Shown here piece by piece: positions 1 through 13,600 of a DNA stretch of 64,000 nt; position 1 is the stretch's first letter; every line of letters starts with the position of its first letter. This DNA is from Tethya wilhelma. Its lineage: Eukaryota; Porifera; Demospongiae; Tethyida; Tethyidae. Under the pieces are notes generated by a model, which saw only the letters and a program-made list of their open reading frames with translations, was not told where the DNA came from and did no database searches. Made by a program: the position numbers and the translations under genes. The stretch is taken from assembly GCA_964030475.1 (NCBI GenBank), contig CAXIPT010000005.1:5035020-5099019 (forward strand), read 5' to 3'.

Positions 1-1650
1 ACTCTGTACACACGACCATAAACCTCCATGGCACGCACCCACATGCACAGGGACTTGGCTGCTAGAGACACACGGCCAACTGTGTCAGGTTTGAAATCAG
101 GTTTGGAGCAGTACTGTCCAATTCTCTTCAGCACTAGAATAAAGAAATTATGTTTGAATGACCGACTAAATTTCTCATTCGTACACCATGCACACAGGTA
201 CCTTTGTCACTCATATGGTCTCTGTCAAACTCAATGAGTTGTTTGATGAAGGTGGTGTCTCCAAGTTGCCTCTTTGCTTCGGCCCAGGATGGATCAGACT
301 GGCGCAGAATCATCACAGCTTGCATCACAGTCTCTACAAGTTCAGGTGGGTTAGTGTATGCCTTGATCTCACCAAGATCTTTCTTATTCAGCTTTGGAAT
401 CGCTGAATAAGAAAGATCTTGGTGTGATCAGACTGGCGCAGAATCATCACAGCTTGCATCACAGTCTCTACAAGTTCAGGTGGGTTAGTGTATGCCTTGA
501 TCTCACCAAGATCTTTCTTATTCAGCGATTCCAAAGCCTTGATAGCTTCTTCTAAAGCTGGTACAGCTTCATCAAGATCTTTCTGAGCTGCTTCTGCAAG
601 TGACAAACAACGTGCTTCTTCCTCAGCTATCTTTTCACTTCGAGCTGCAACAGTCTTTTCCTGCTCTTCAGCATCTCGCTTTTGTTGGACAATAACCACA
701 AGATACTCGTCACACTGCTTCTGGAAGATTGCTAGTTGGCCCTTGGTCTCCTCCAGTTCAATAGTCATTGCTTCTACTTTCGTTCTAGTCTCAATGAGTT
801 TGTCAAGCCCATTACGAAGTTTGTCGGCTGAATCACCGAGCTCCTTTCGTTTGTCTTCTAATAGGCTGTAAGAAAAACATACAATGAAAAGGACATGAGG
901 GAAGAATATAGAAACTGTGACATTACTAAACAGTCTAGGAGTTCATTGTCAATTTTAGGAGATGTGGAACCCACTTTGTATTTCTTAAGCAAAAGCAAAT
1001 CTACATGATTGTATACACTGCATTGCACTTATTCTACAAGCAGTGTGTGATCACTAATATCGTCTCACTAACCCCTTGTATCCAGACACGAGCTCAAGGT
1101 AGTTGGTCGGTGTGACGTAGTTGTGTCGTTTCATTTCAAACAGCATACGCTCAGACATTTCCACGACGGAGCGATGAACAGTCACAAACACACTGGCCAC
1201 ACTCTGGCGGATGTCAGGAGGGGCTTCATCGTCACCAACTTGTAGCTTCGGCTGCTCTCCAAGGTTGACATCTTCGAGGTACTTCTCTGCCACTTCCAGG
1301 AGAGCATCTTTAGGCCATTTCTCAAACCAGTCAATGGTAGTGCAGTTGACAAAGGCTGGGTACATACGGATACGATTCCTATATGTAGGTGTATGCATGA
1401 GTGAATCACAAGTACAAGTATATAAATTATATGATTTTTTGCAAGTGATATAACTAACATGCATGTGTGCGATTTTGAGATCTATAATGACCATATTCAT
1501 TAGTGCATACCTGAATGGATCGCCAACAGGACTCATACAGAGGATGATGTGAAGGTTGTTTCTGACTCTCTCGATGAGAAAGGAAAACATGGTGTCTGGT
1601 TGATCAGGTATCCCCTCCTTCTTGGCATCAACAGCAAGCTCTTGTCTCAC
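1..1650 (-). CDS. DNAH2: DNAH2 exons 39-42: AAA4 end, coiled-coil stalk and microtubule-binding tip
   Basis: Exons: 1650-1511, 1378-1073, 865-202, 133-1 (continues outside). Residues include [24 protein letters not shown], and the stalk coiled coil with [19 protein letters not shown]. The exon 865-202 should contribute 530 nt for the flanking phases to fit; it measures 664 nt because of a 134-bp insertion (see the repeat at 292-535). Without it the reading runs on through [12 protein letters not shown] into [11 protein letters not shown], as in other DNAH2 proteins. The last exon encodes a stretch ending [13 protein letters not shown], typical of the sequence just after the stalk tip. Confidence 0.93.
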
Positions 1651-4600
1651 CTAATATTTAAAAAAGCACACGTATGGTAAAATCATAAGTAGACGATTCG
1701 TGACAAAGCAGGTATGAAGAATTTTGGCATGTGAATATTTATTTTCCTTTATAGAGCTGAATTTAGCTAGATTTAAGTGAAAATATAGCAAATTTCTAGC
1801 TTACATTATTATGTTATTGCAATTCATAGGAGTGTGTAACAACATGGGCAGGTTTTTGTGGTGTGCAGTCATTTGTGGGACATGACCTAATAAGGTGAGT
1901 ATATATCACATGACCTCAACTGACTCTGGGTCTATATGTTGCTCTTTATTTGAAACTGACTTGAAGAACAGGAAGTCTAGAGTCAAGATGTCACTGAAGT
2001 TCCTTCTATTTTTGATTTTGCTATTCTGTGATCATGGTCCCACAGTGTGCCAGGCAACAGACTACTATGTCACTCCTACCAACTCCTCCAACCCTGACTG
2101 CCCTGTTGGCGAGCCATGCTTCACTATTGACCACTATGCTCAAGAGTTTAGCAACTCTTCTTACTATGATGGTAAGCACAACATCACCCTGATGTTCCTG
2201 CAAGGTACACACAATTTAACCCAGGACTTAAGGATAGACTACAGATTTGTGGCTAACAGTTTAGTTTTAAGAGGCATCAGTGCTGCTTCAGTTGTTGTAC
2301 TTATGAATGCTGATATCACAGTAAGTGGGGAATTGTCAAAGGTGATATTCAAGACATTGACAATAGGTAGGTTATACTTCAGTACATGCGTGTATGCATA
2401 CATACTTGATCAGTCCTAGTGCATGACACGTGAAAGTACACAAAAAAGCAAATACCACACCTGTGTTGTGTATGTAATTTCCCAGGCAAGTTATCTACTC
2501 AGCTATTAAAAGCTACACCACATGAGTACTATCTAAAACTATAGCATCTGTGCATCCCTTTCTGCAGGCTCTTCATTAAATGCCAATGGAGACACGCTTC
2601 ATAATGTGAATCCTGCGGCAGGAGAGATAATCATTGAACGAGTAGTATTTCAAAACACCTTCTTTCATTTCGATTATTATAATACTGGAAGTATGCAGGT
2701 ATTTGAAAGTACATTTATTTGTTCTAATATTGAGGCAGTGAATGCCTATGGAGGAAACATAAGTGTTTCAATAATAAACTCATCCTTCTATTCCGGGCCA
2801 TTTGTACGACCAATGAACTTTCAACGTGGGATTGCCCAACTTCACATACTAGTCTACAATACTACTGTTCAAGATATTGCTGCTTATGCACCAGGGATTG
2901 TATGTCAACCATTTCCCTACAGTTCTCCATTTTGTGATATGTGTGTAGATGCACGCTCTACAGATAACTATAAAACACAATCAGTTAATATAAGCAAAAG
3001 CAAATTTTTGCGTAGCTCTGATACTGGAGTATGCATACTGATGTCAGAGAGTAGCTACCTTGATATGCAAATGACTGACAGCACTATAGCTAACCACAAA
3101 GCAAGGGGAATGCTTGTTTCACTTAGTAATGCTGTAATTGATCAAAACGTTTACATCACATTAAAAAACTGCCACATATTCAACAACACACTTGGTGATA
3201 GGAGTTTTGACCCATTAACAGCATCAGCTGGGATATCTTTAATCGCTGATGGAGGTGTAATTGCTTACCAATATTTGAATGTTATGATTCTAAACTCTGT
3301 GTTTTTCAACAACCATGCGTACGAATCAGCTGCTGTGATTGGTTTATTGAGAGTAACAAATCTAACAATACATGATTGTCATTTTGTGAACAATACAGGA
3401 TCCCCTATTATGGCATATCAGAGTACTTTTACTCTATCGGGTAACGTTAGTTTTGAGAACAATATTGCAACCAAAGGAGGGGCTTTATCACTAACTCTTT
3501 CCACCATTAACATAACCAATGGATCAAACATAGTTTTCAGAAATAACTCTGCTACTGATGTTGGAGGTGCAATATATGTAGAACAGCTAAGTACAAATCT
3601 ATATTTGGATAATGCTGAAAGTACAGGAATCGAATGCTTCTATCAACTGTTAGGAGATAATTTTATTGTCGAAAAAGGAAACTACTCAATGACCTTTGCT
3701 AACAATATTGCTGTTTATGGAGGGGACCACCTATTTGGTACATCATTAAAAAGTTATTGTATTGTAGGAAAGTTTCGTGAATCAATATATAGAGGTATTT
3801 CTGTTCAAAAATTTGTCAAATTTGAGCAAATTAATATCACTGACTTGTCCCCAGTTTCATCCCCGCCAACTCGTGTTTGTTTGTGTGATTCAAATGGACA
3901 GTTCAACTGCTCTGATGTATCACAAATATTTCACAGCATACGTGTAGCACCTGGTGAGGAGTTCAACATCTCAGCAGTTATTGTAGGTAGTGAGTTTGGA
4001 ACTGGTAGAGGATCAGTCAACGCACAGTTTTTGCCTCTATATGGACACAATGCAAGTCTATCACAGCGATATCAATATACACATGGAATAAGAGATCACA
4101 GGAGTTGTACCTCGTTGAGCTATTCCATTGTCTCAGACAATAAAATGGAAGTGCTCATACTAACAGTGCTAGAAGAGATAGTGGCTACCTATGGTGACAT
4201 TCAAGCTCTACAAAAAATTGAAGGCAGTTATAAATACATGCGTGTTATACCTCCCCAACTCCTAACCACTCCAATCTATGTCAATGTGACGATGCTACCT
4301 TGTCCTGTGGGATTCGTCCTTGTTGGCACCCCACCTAAATGTGATTGCTATGAGATATTCAAAGAGAACTACATCTCTTGTAGAGTCGCTGGAGGAGGAA
4401 ATGGCTACGTAACTCGCAATGGAACCCAGTGGGTGAATGCTTCATTCAATGGAGAGAACTCAACAGGTGTCTTTCTGCACAAATACTGTCCTTTTGGTTA
4501 CTGTAACTCACAACCAGTCACTGTTGATCTCACTAATAATTCAGACATCCAATGCAACTACAATCGTTCTGGAATTATTTGTGGAGCATGCAAACCTGGT

Positions 4601-7600
4601 TACAGTACTGTTCTGGGTAGCTCAAAATGCCTTAAATGTTCAAATAACTACCTGGCACTACTCTTAGTGTTTGCAATTGCTGGCATACTTCTAGTACTTT
4701 TTATCAAGCTCTTAGACTTGACAGTAGCACATGGAACAGTCAATGGTCTCATATTTTATGCCAATATTGTCTGGGCAAACCAGAGTATTTTGTTTCCAAA
4801 TGATGTACATCCAGGAGCTACCCTGATTCTCAGAATGTTCATAGCGTGGATAAATCTAGATTTTGGAATTGAGACCTGCTTTTTCAATGGACTGGATGAC
4901 TATTGGAAGACGTGGCTACAGTTTGCATTTCCATTCTACATTTGGAGTATTGCTGGAGTGATTATCATAACAACCAGACATTCTATATTGCTAACAAGAC
5001 TCTTTGGCAACAATTCGGTGTCTGTTTTAGCCACCCTCTTCCTCTTGTCCTACTCTAAACTGCTGCGTACCATTATCACTGCCTTGAATGTGACCTATTT
5101 GGTAGATTATCCTAATGGATATCGTCTGGCCGTCTGGTCTATCAATGGCAACTTGAAATACTGTGGTATTCCTCATGTCTTTCTTTTCAGTTTTTCGGTA
5201 GGTGTTTTGCTTCTCCTCTGGTTGCCTTACACTTTTTTGCTCTTAACCTCTCAATTACTTCAGAAAATGTCAAAATTAAAATGTTTTCGCTGGGTGGACA
5301 AACTGAAGCCAATCTTTGATGCTTACTTCTCTCCTCTTAAGGACCGCCATCACTATTGGGTAGGAGTCCAACTGATAGCCAGGGGCATCCTCCTGATCAT
5401 CTTCTCACTAACATCCTCCAACATACCTGCTGCTAACTACGTTGCCATGACAACTGTCTCAGCTGCTCTCCTCTTCTATGTAGCCCAAACTGGATACCTC
5501 TACAAAAAATTCTACACATCACTTCTTGAAACATCATTTCTACTCAACCTGGTGCTAGTTGGAGGAGTTGCACTTTTCGTAAATTTGACAGAAGAGAACA
5601 AGACTGTTCTTACCTTTACTTCTGCTGGCATAGCTTTTATTCAGTTCTTAGTAATACTACTAATTCGATTTCAAAGCATAGTTAAACAGTGCTACAAGAA
5701 ATTCAAGCACGTAAAGCAAGAAGAGTATGAAAACATCGATGACCTTGTGAGCAGTAAGAGGCAAACCGTAACCTTCAGCCATGTTGACAGACCACTACTG
5801 CAGGACTCAGCAGATGACCCTAACTTTCGTGAACCACTATTAGAAGATTATTGACTATCTAAACAAAATTTTTGAACAATTTGATGTGTGCACATGAGAC
5901 AAAAGACTATTTTTTGTATTAGTTAACGAAAAAAAACCCTGCTTAGATGCAGTATTAATCTTTTGTTTAAATTAATTATGTACATGATATTATAATTATT
6001 GCAAAATATGAAGCACATTCAGTCCATAAAGACTGTACACATAATAATTCCCACATTCACAAACCTCTTCAAACTCCTCTGGCTTGTACAGGTTGGGCAC
6101 TTCCCCTGAAGAAAGGATGTTGTTGATATCCTCCAGAAATGACTCTTCAACCACCTGTGTGTCGTTGAACAGGAACACAGTTGGTTTGTTCTTCACTCCA
6201 GCCTGGTAGTAGAGGTTGCGTAGATCCTCTCTGAACTCCATCAGCCTGTAGTGCCTCGTGACTTCGATCTGGAACACCCCAAACTGGATGATGTAGGAGG
6301 AGAGCCTGCTCAGACTTTGGCGACCACTGCCTCCAACACCCACCAGGAGCATGTTGCCACGAGGTTTACGGATCACACGAACTATCCTACACACTGTGTA
6401 ACACAGGGGCGAAGACAAAGGGGTGTGGTGAATACAGCAACTCATATACAGAATTATAATAATTTTTAGTTAAAATGAATGGATTGTTTGAAAATACAAA
6501 AATTGATGTACGATATATAATTTAAAGATGATACATTTCACACAATTGTTAACGTTCTTACCATGCTCAATGGCATCTCTGAATAGCACCAGTCCCATTG
6601 GAATAACACCAGGCTCCATGTTGTAGTCCTCAAGTTGATCTTCCATGAACTTCTTTAACTCTGGAAACTTGAGGATGTCCTCATACACTGGCTGTTGATC
6701 AGGCTTCAAAAAATCACCTGAGAGTATCGAAAGTCAACATATTTGATGTAGAATCATATAAAAAAAGTTTGGCATATATGTAGACTTACTGAATACTGGA
6801 GGTTGTTTGTTGGGACAGAGATTGTGGAAAGTGAGGTCAAATAAAATGCCCAGCTTCTCTGAGAGCAGTGAGATGAAGGTCTCATGGTCCTTGTCCCCCA
6901 CCAATCTATCAGAGAACACTCTGAAACACTCGTGCACCCACAGTCTGGCCATGGCATTCTTTGTATCATGATAGTCCTTGTGAGCTCGCAACAAACCTTG
7001 GAACACCTAGAGACACAAAATTGATCACAAACTTACAACTATATATCTAAATATAAAAGGCTAACAATTTCACAGTGCTTTTCAACATGGATATGTACAA
7101 TGCCATTTAGGTGCATGTACAGTTGCATGGCTCAGGTGCCTGCTTAGTGCACAGGCATGCTGGCTCAGCTAGCTATAGGCATTATCCATGTTAGTTTGGC
7201 CAGGGTATAGCCAAGGAGTTTTGCATGCATACAAGCATTCATACTTACTCTTGAAATGTCCCTGAGATTGAAGAGGTAGTGTATCTTGGCTGGTGTTGGC
7301 AACATACGGGTGGATATGGTGTTGTATATCTCAATAGTAGCTTGGGTCATGACGTCTCCTAGCGGTTTCACATCCTCGTCAAAGTCTTGCAACTTCTGAT
7401 TGATCATTGTGCCAAAGATACGCTTGATTTGGCTCTCCTGAGGGAAGGTCATGTTGATGAGATTGAACCTGCTCTGTAGACGACGCGAGATGACCATCCT
7501 ACCACCACCAGGAGGTCCCATGGCAGCTAGAAGGAACATGTCCTGTTTAGAGAAAATTTACGATTATAAAATTGTCAAATGATACCCATCTAACTATTTG

Positions 7601-10600
7601 ATTGTAAGTAGTGATTCTAATACTGAACAGTGTTAGTTTCACGTGCTAGTATGTTAGTATTCACCCTGATCTGTTTGACGGACTGCTTGAGTCGGTCGTA
7701 CCAGAACCCATAGTCAAGCCAATGTCTGATGAGCTCCAGTGGAGGCTGAGAGCCAAACGTATCCTTGGCTGGCATGTTCAAGTCGTCCATGAAGGTAAGC
7801 AGCTTCTTACCACCCACAGGAACATAGACACCTGAAGAGAAACAATAGGTAAAGTAGCCGAATAAAGTTGTTGTAGCAATGATCATGCCTTTATGTACCT
7901 TTTGTTCTCTTTTCAACTTTGCCTTCAATGATCTCTTGGACATTGTTCGAAGTGGTCTGCAATGTGAAATACAAACACCATAAACTAGTGCTAGATTACT
8001 TATAATATTATGTACCAAGATTGTGATAGTAATACTGAATTACCTGAGCTGAGAGGTTAATAGTGAGGACATTGAACTTTTGTGGGTCTAGTTTCCCCAG
8101 CACTCCCTGTGCCACTGATGTCTTCCCGGTACCAACGGGTCCTACCATCAATACTGGCCTCTCCACCTGAATGAGGTGGTGGACTAGAAAGTCATAGCGA
8201 AGAGTGTCCACTGTGGGAACCAGAATCTTGTAGAATGGAGCACTGTATGTGTGCATGAGAATGTAAGAAAGATCAAGAATCTCAATACCATTCTTCTAGG
8301 CATTAGCAACACACTCTACTCACTTGCTAGGATATCTCCAGCTTCCCTTCAGCTTTTCCTCCCATAGAGTCCAGTTCTTGGTCTTTGTGTCGACAAAGTA
8401 TTCGTATACTGTGTCTTTGGCTGGGAACTGTCCTTCCATTTCACGGATAAAGTTGTCCACTTTCTTCCTTCCATCTTCGTCCACTCCAGCTCCCACTGAC
8501 CAGATGAGACAAAAGATAAACCACAGCTCAAGCATGTGAGCAAAACTCTCAGTGTCTGTAGGATCAACCTGTACAAGTACAACACATATGAATGTGTGTA
8601 TGTGGTTAGTTGATGCACCAGTTGTGTATGAACACATGCATGTGGCAAACAGGTACAAACCAGTCAGTGCTTTATGGTGGTGAGTATAAGTATGCTTGTA
8701 GGATAGCTATGTGAGTGTGTATGTGTGTAGTAGCCTTGTACCCAGGCTTTCCCCTTTGATCTTTCACTCATGGAATGGAAGGGGGAGAGCATGGGTATGA
8801 GGCTATGTGTGTACTATGAATGTGTGTGTATGTGTGCTTGCCACTCACTCCATTCTCTGGTGTGGCCAGTGCATCAAGAAGGTAGCACAGAGAGGAGACG
8901 ACATTGAGCTCTCCAGTGGGGACCAACTCTTTACAGTTCTTTCTCTTGAACTCCAACATCTTGGCCACGTACTTGTCAAAGAGACCTCGAAGTGGGTCGA
9001 CTGTTTTCTTGTTCTTGCGTTTGCTGAGCCATGACTTGACATAAGGCTCCCAACCCAAGTCTCTCCAGTCATTGTAGACCATACCACATCGAGACACAGT
9101 AGCTGGGGAGGCCACTGAGAGATCCTCAACCTCAAACAACAGAGACACCTACACACATGCACACAAGAAAATCATACAGATCAAGATTTTTGAGATATCC
9201 ACTACTTTCTCGACTACCAATAGCTCAAAGATTACGACAAGAAATAGACGATATCATACCGGGAATTGTAAAGACATTTAACTATATCTTTTTCTTCAGT
9301 TCACTGACCTGTTCTGGCATTGAGATACGTTCTCCATTGATAAGAGTGAGCACCTTATTGTCGTCCATCACAGAATTCATTGACTCGATCCACAGTGTGT
9401 CCACAGGGGCATCAAAGAGGAGCCATTTCTGATCGGGTTTCTCGTCGGCACACGTCTGTCTCATGACACTAGAGAGGACACCATCGGTCCACTCATTGGT
9501 GTTCAGATCAAATTCACCATAGAGCTCTCCTAGAGAGAGAGCCTTCGGATTGATGGGATAATCCTGCCAATGTATGAATGTATTTGTGTATGGAAATGAG
9601 CATAATAAAATAGTATACAGATCATGAAGTGAGTAAACATAATTTGAACCATATGCCTACTAGTACCACATCAAAATGTGAATCAACTTAGAGAATGATT
9701 TTTGTACCTTCACAGCCTGGTATCCTTTGTTCTCCTTCTTGAGTCTAGTGAGTGTGTTCCTGAGCATCTTCCACGTCACTGACTTCCCACTGCCACTCAG
9801 GCCCACGATCATGACAGAATGACGAGAGTTCTTGGTCTCAAACAACTGGATGATCTTGGTCACGGTGATGTCAATGAACTGAAGGTTGGCCAGTTTCAAC
9901 TCCTTCTCTATAGCTGCTTTCATCTACACAGGAAATGAGTGCATTTGCATACATATTAGGTTGGAAATATGGAAGTTTTGCTAGTTTGGAAGTCGAGTGT
10001 CTATGAATAGTATAAACTACTATTTTCCACAAGTTTTAGTAGCTCAGTGGTAACAGCATTCAACTAGAAATCAAAGACCTAGGGTTCAAATCCCAGCTAG
10101 ATCCTTAAGATTTTTTCCCTTGTGATTTCCCCATATGGTGTAGGTGTGCTATCACATGAGTTGATAAATTGGCATTATGATTGTACTACATACGATTCCA
10201 TAGTCCAGTTGTGGTACATCCACTCCAGGAAACAGATCAGATGTGATCCCATTAAACAGTGGGAGATCGTCAGCAGTGAGTTTGGCCACATTCATGTCTT
10301 TCATAGCTAGTAAGAGGATCTCTTCATCAGGCATATCAGGATTGAGGCGCTTCTTTCGACCTCCGTACTTGAGCACTGACACTAGAGCTCTCAGACCAAA
10401 GTCGTAATGGTCCTGTTTGGAGAGCTGTTGAACAGCTAGACTGTAGAGGGTGTTCACTTTACGAGCAAGAAGCTGTGGGAACGAAATAACAAAATAAATA
10501 ATCCATAGGTTTATTATCAAAATGTGTACAAATGCCAGGCTTACAAATTCACTAACATTCTACACTATTTCCCTCTCACCTTGCACTGTCCAAAGCCCTC

Positions 10601-13600
10601 TCCAAAGAGGATGATCTCTGCAATCATGGCTGAATCAGGTACGATCATAGCAATTGGACGGAACATGCTCTTCAAGTTATCAGGGAGCTCAGTTCGACCG
10701 GCGTATCCCGGGTTCATGGTGATGAAGATACCACACGTTGGACTGAGTTTGATCTCACGACCTTCAAAGACAAATCTCTGAGCTTGGTTCGCTAGAGCTT
10801 GTAAGATGGAGAGAATCTGCTGGGCCACCACCGAGAGTACCTCAATGTTGATACGATTGAACTCATCGAAGCAACCCCATGCTCCAGACTGAGAAGAAAA
10901 ACAGAAAATCAAGGTCACAATGCTTAAGAAGTACTGCTTGTGGACTATATACAAAACTCCATACAATATTCGTGGTTGAAAAACCACATTGGTTACCTGA
11001 GCTAGACCACTGAACATTCTTCCCATTGATTTGTAGTCCAGACCTTCAGAACAGTTGATGACAATGACGTACATACCGAGAGATTTTCCAAGATCTTTGA
11101 CGGTCTCTGTCTTTCCGGTTCCAGCAGGACCTTTAGGACTTCCACCTCGATGGAGATGAAGAGCTGTAGTCAGGGTCATGTAACAACTGTGTGTGTGTGT
11201 GTGTGTGTAGGTGTATGAAAAAGGAGTAAATTTTTAAATAGCCTTTCTCAATTTTTTTCCCTTCTGATTGCATTACAATTATGAATTCTCCTAAATTTTT
11301 CACATAGCATGATTGATTAAGAGTCTCACCGATCTGTTAGTGGCGTGATGACCAGCCTTCCTGAGTTGCCAAGGTACTCGTATCCATAGTGGAATAGAGT
11401 GTTGGTCTGTCGGATGCAGCAGTCATCCTCCTCCCAGTACACTCTCAGTTGACTCAACCACTCGAATGCTGTGCGACTGTTACAACCAGACTTGAGCATT
11501 TTCTCAATGATTTCACGAGCATGAACCTAAATTCACACACATGAATGGTAAGGACTGATATTCAGTGCATGCATAGTCTACCTCACCTCGATTGTAACCA
11601 GTGCTACTAGCTTGAGACGTTCCATCTTGGTCAGATTACCACGAATGGTCTCTGAAAACTTCTCCAACATTTGATTCTGTATAAATACCCAAATAATATT
11701 AAAGAGCTACTCATTGATCTATTGATCTCTCCTTTTCAGAGAGACAGCCTTTCAAATTCTCTCACCTGTTTCTTCTTGAGGCTCTTCAGTCCCTTCTTGT
11801 CCCCTCTGTCCAGAGCCTTCTCACAGTCGGCCGTCCATTGGATCTGACTGGCAGTGATCAGCACCTGGCCAGGCCAATCTCTCACCCACTTGTCCCTCTT
11901 GGTGAGGTGTTTCTTCAAATCCACACGGCACGCTCTGAGGATGTCTTTCAGCGTGGCTCTCATCATGTCTTCGATGGAGCACAGCCATCCTTCAACCACT
12001 CCCTCAAGTTTGACGACACTTTTGAATTCAACCTTCTCTCCCTCGGCCGAGTTCATGTGAGTTGCCTCGTAGTGGTCACGCATGCGAGCCATGTCCAGAA
12101 GCTTGATGTTGTCAAAGCACTTCTTCATGTGAGGTTGTACCTGTGTGTAAGCGTGTACATTTAATAAATAGAATGAGACTTATGCATGTGATATAAATAA
12201 AGTAACCAATTATTGAAGGGGTTCACTCACAGCTTCAGGATTTTTCGATTGTCCGAGAATCTCCAGCAAGTCATCGTTGGAGAGGAAGTAAAATCGAGGG
12301 AAACACTGTCTCTTGGTCTCCAGATACATGTCCAGTTGCTTTTGGATTGACTCTAGAGTGGAGTTCATCTGGTTGAGGAGTTCCAACAAGCCTTCATGGT
12401 GAGTACCCCTCAGAGCATTGGGGTCTTTGTGAAGTCGAGTCATGATGACCTGTGAATGTGTGTTAGCCATAGTGGTGGTGTCTAGATGTTTTACAATCAA
12501 CTTACTCTCCAGTTGTCATTTACACCATCAAAGTCTGAGGATTCCTTTGGAAGTTGTTTCCGTATGTCTTCACCAATAAAGATGTTCTACAAGAAAGGAT
12601 TATAGCTAGGATTTAAACAACCTCTAAACTACTGTTGTGGGATCATTAAAGGGCCTTGGATCATCATGATCCAAGACCCTTTAATGCATGTGGGTCATTC
12701 CATGTGGAATCAACACAAAAAAATGACGCATATCCTCAGATTTTATTCAAACTTGGTTAGCACATAGTATATCATGAGATGTAAAACCACAACAAATTTT
12801 AGGTTCCAATGTTGTATGGCTTCTGAGTTATAACAGGTTAAATTCTTGATATTTTTGCAATTTTTCACTGACTCTGTGGTACAAAATGTACTTTATCTTC
12901 AATTAGGAGAATGATATGAGGAAACTAACTAGATTTCCTAATAGCACTTGAAACAAACTTTGAAATGATGTATTACAAGTATGTATTTGATCAACTAAGG
13001 TCAAAGGTTACAGTAACGTTTTGATTGAGTTTGTTTTTCTTCCTGTCGGGATGCATCAATTTTCTTAATTTTTTGTCAATAGGTTCTTTAGTCACTCCTA
13101 AATACCGAGACAAAATTTTATCTTGGGCCGATAATGGGCTCCAGTGAAAAGTAGCAATTTACTAGTTCAGGTTCTGAAAATTGGCTTAATAAGCACATTT
13201 CATTTCACATTTCACAATTCATCACATAATGTAAGTAGGTGTAGGCCACCTAAGGGGTTAAAGGTTGGCTACAAAAGTATTTAAACAGAGATTAAGAGAA
13301 AGTGAAGCAAAAATTGTCGAGATACTTAATTTTTACCGATCAAGAGTACTGAGGCTCCTATAATTATGCAACTTAGTAATTGTGGACAGACACGTGGCCA
13401 GTACTGGCTGGGATGATTCAGACACCCTATATCTACAACACTCTATTGTGGGTGGGATATAATTATACCCATAAAGTTGACAAAATGAGGCCATAAGCAC
13501 TGAGTACACAGGATGCACAAAAACTTATAAAAGGCAGGATAAAGTGTGTGAACATCATTAATGTTTTCAGGAGAAAGTTATAAGTTTGACTATGAGATCA

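Noticed and set aside
10033..10103. A functional tRNA gene
   Set aside because: A and B boxes are good but the T stem has mismatches and no acceptor stem can be drawn.
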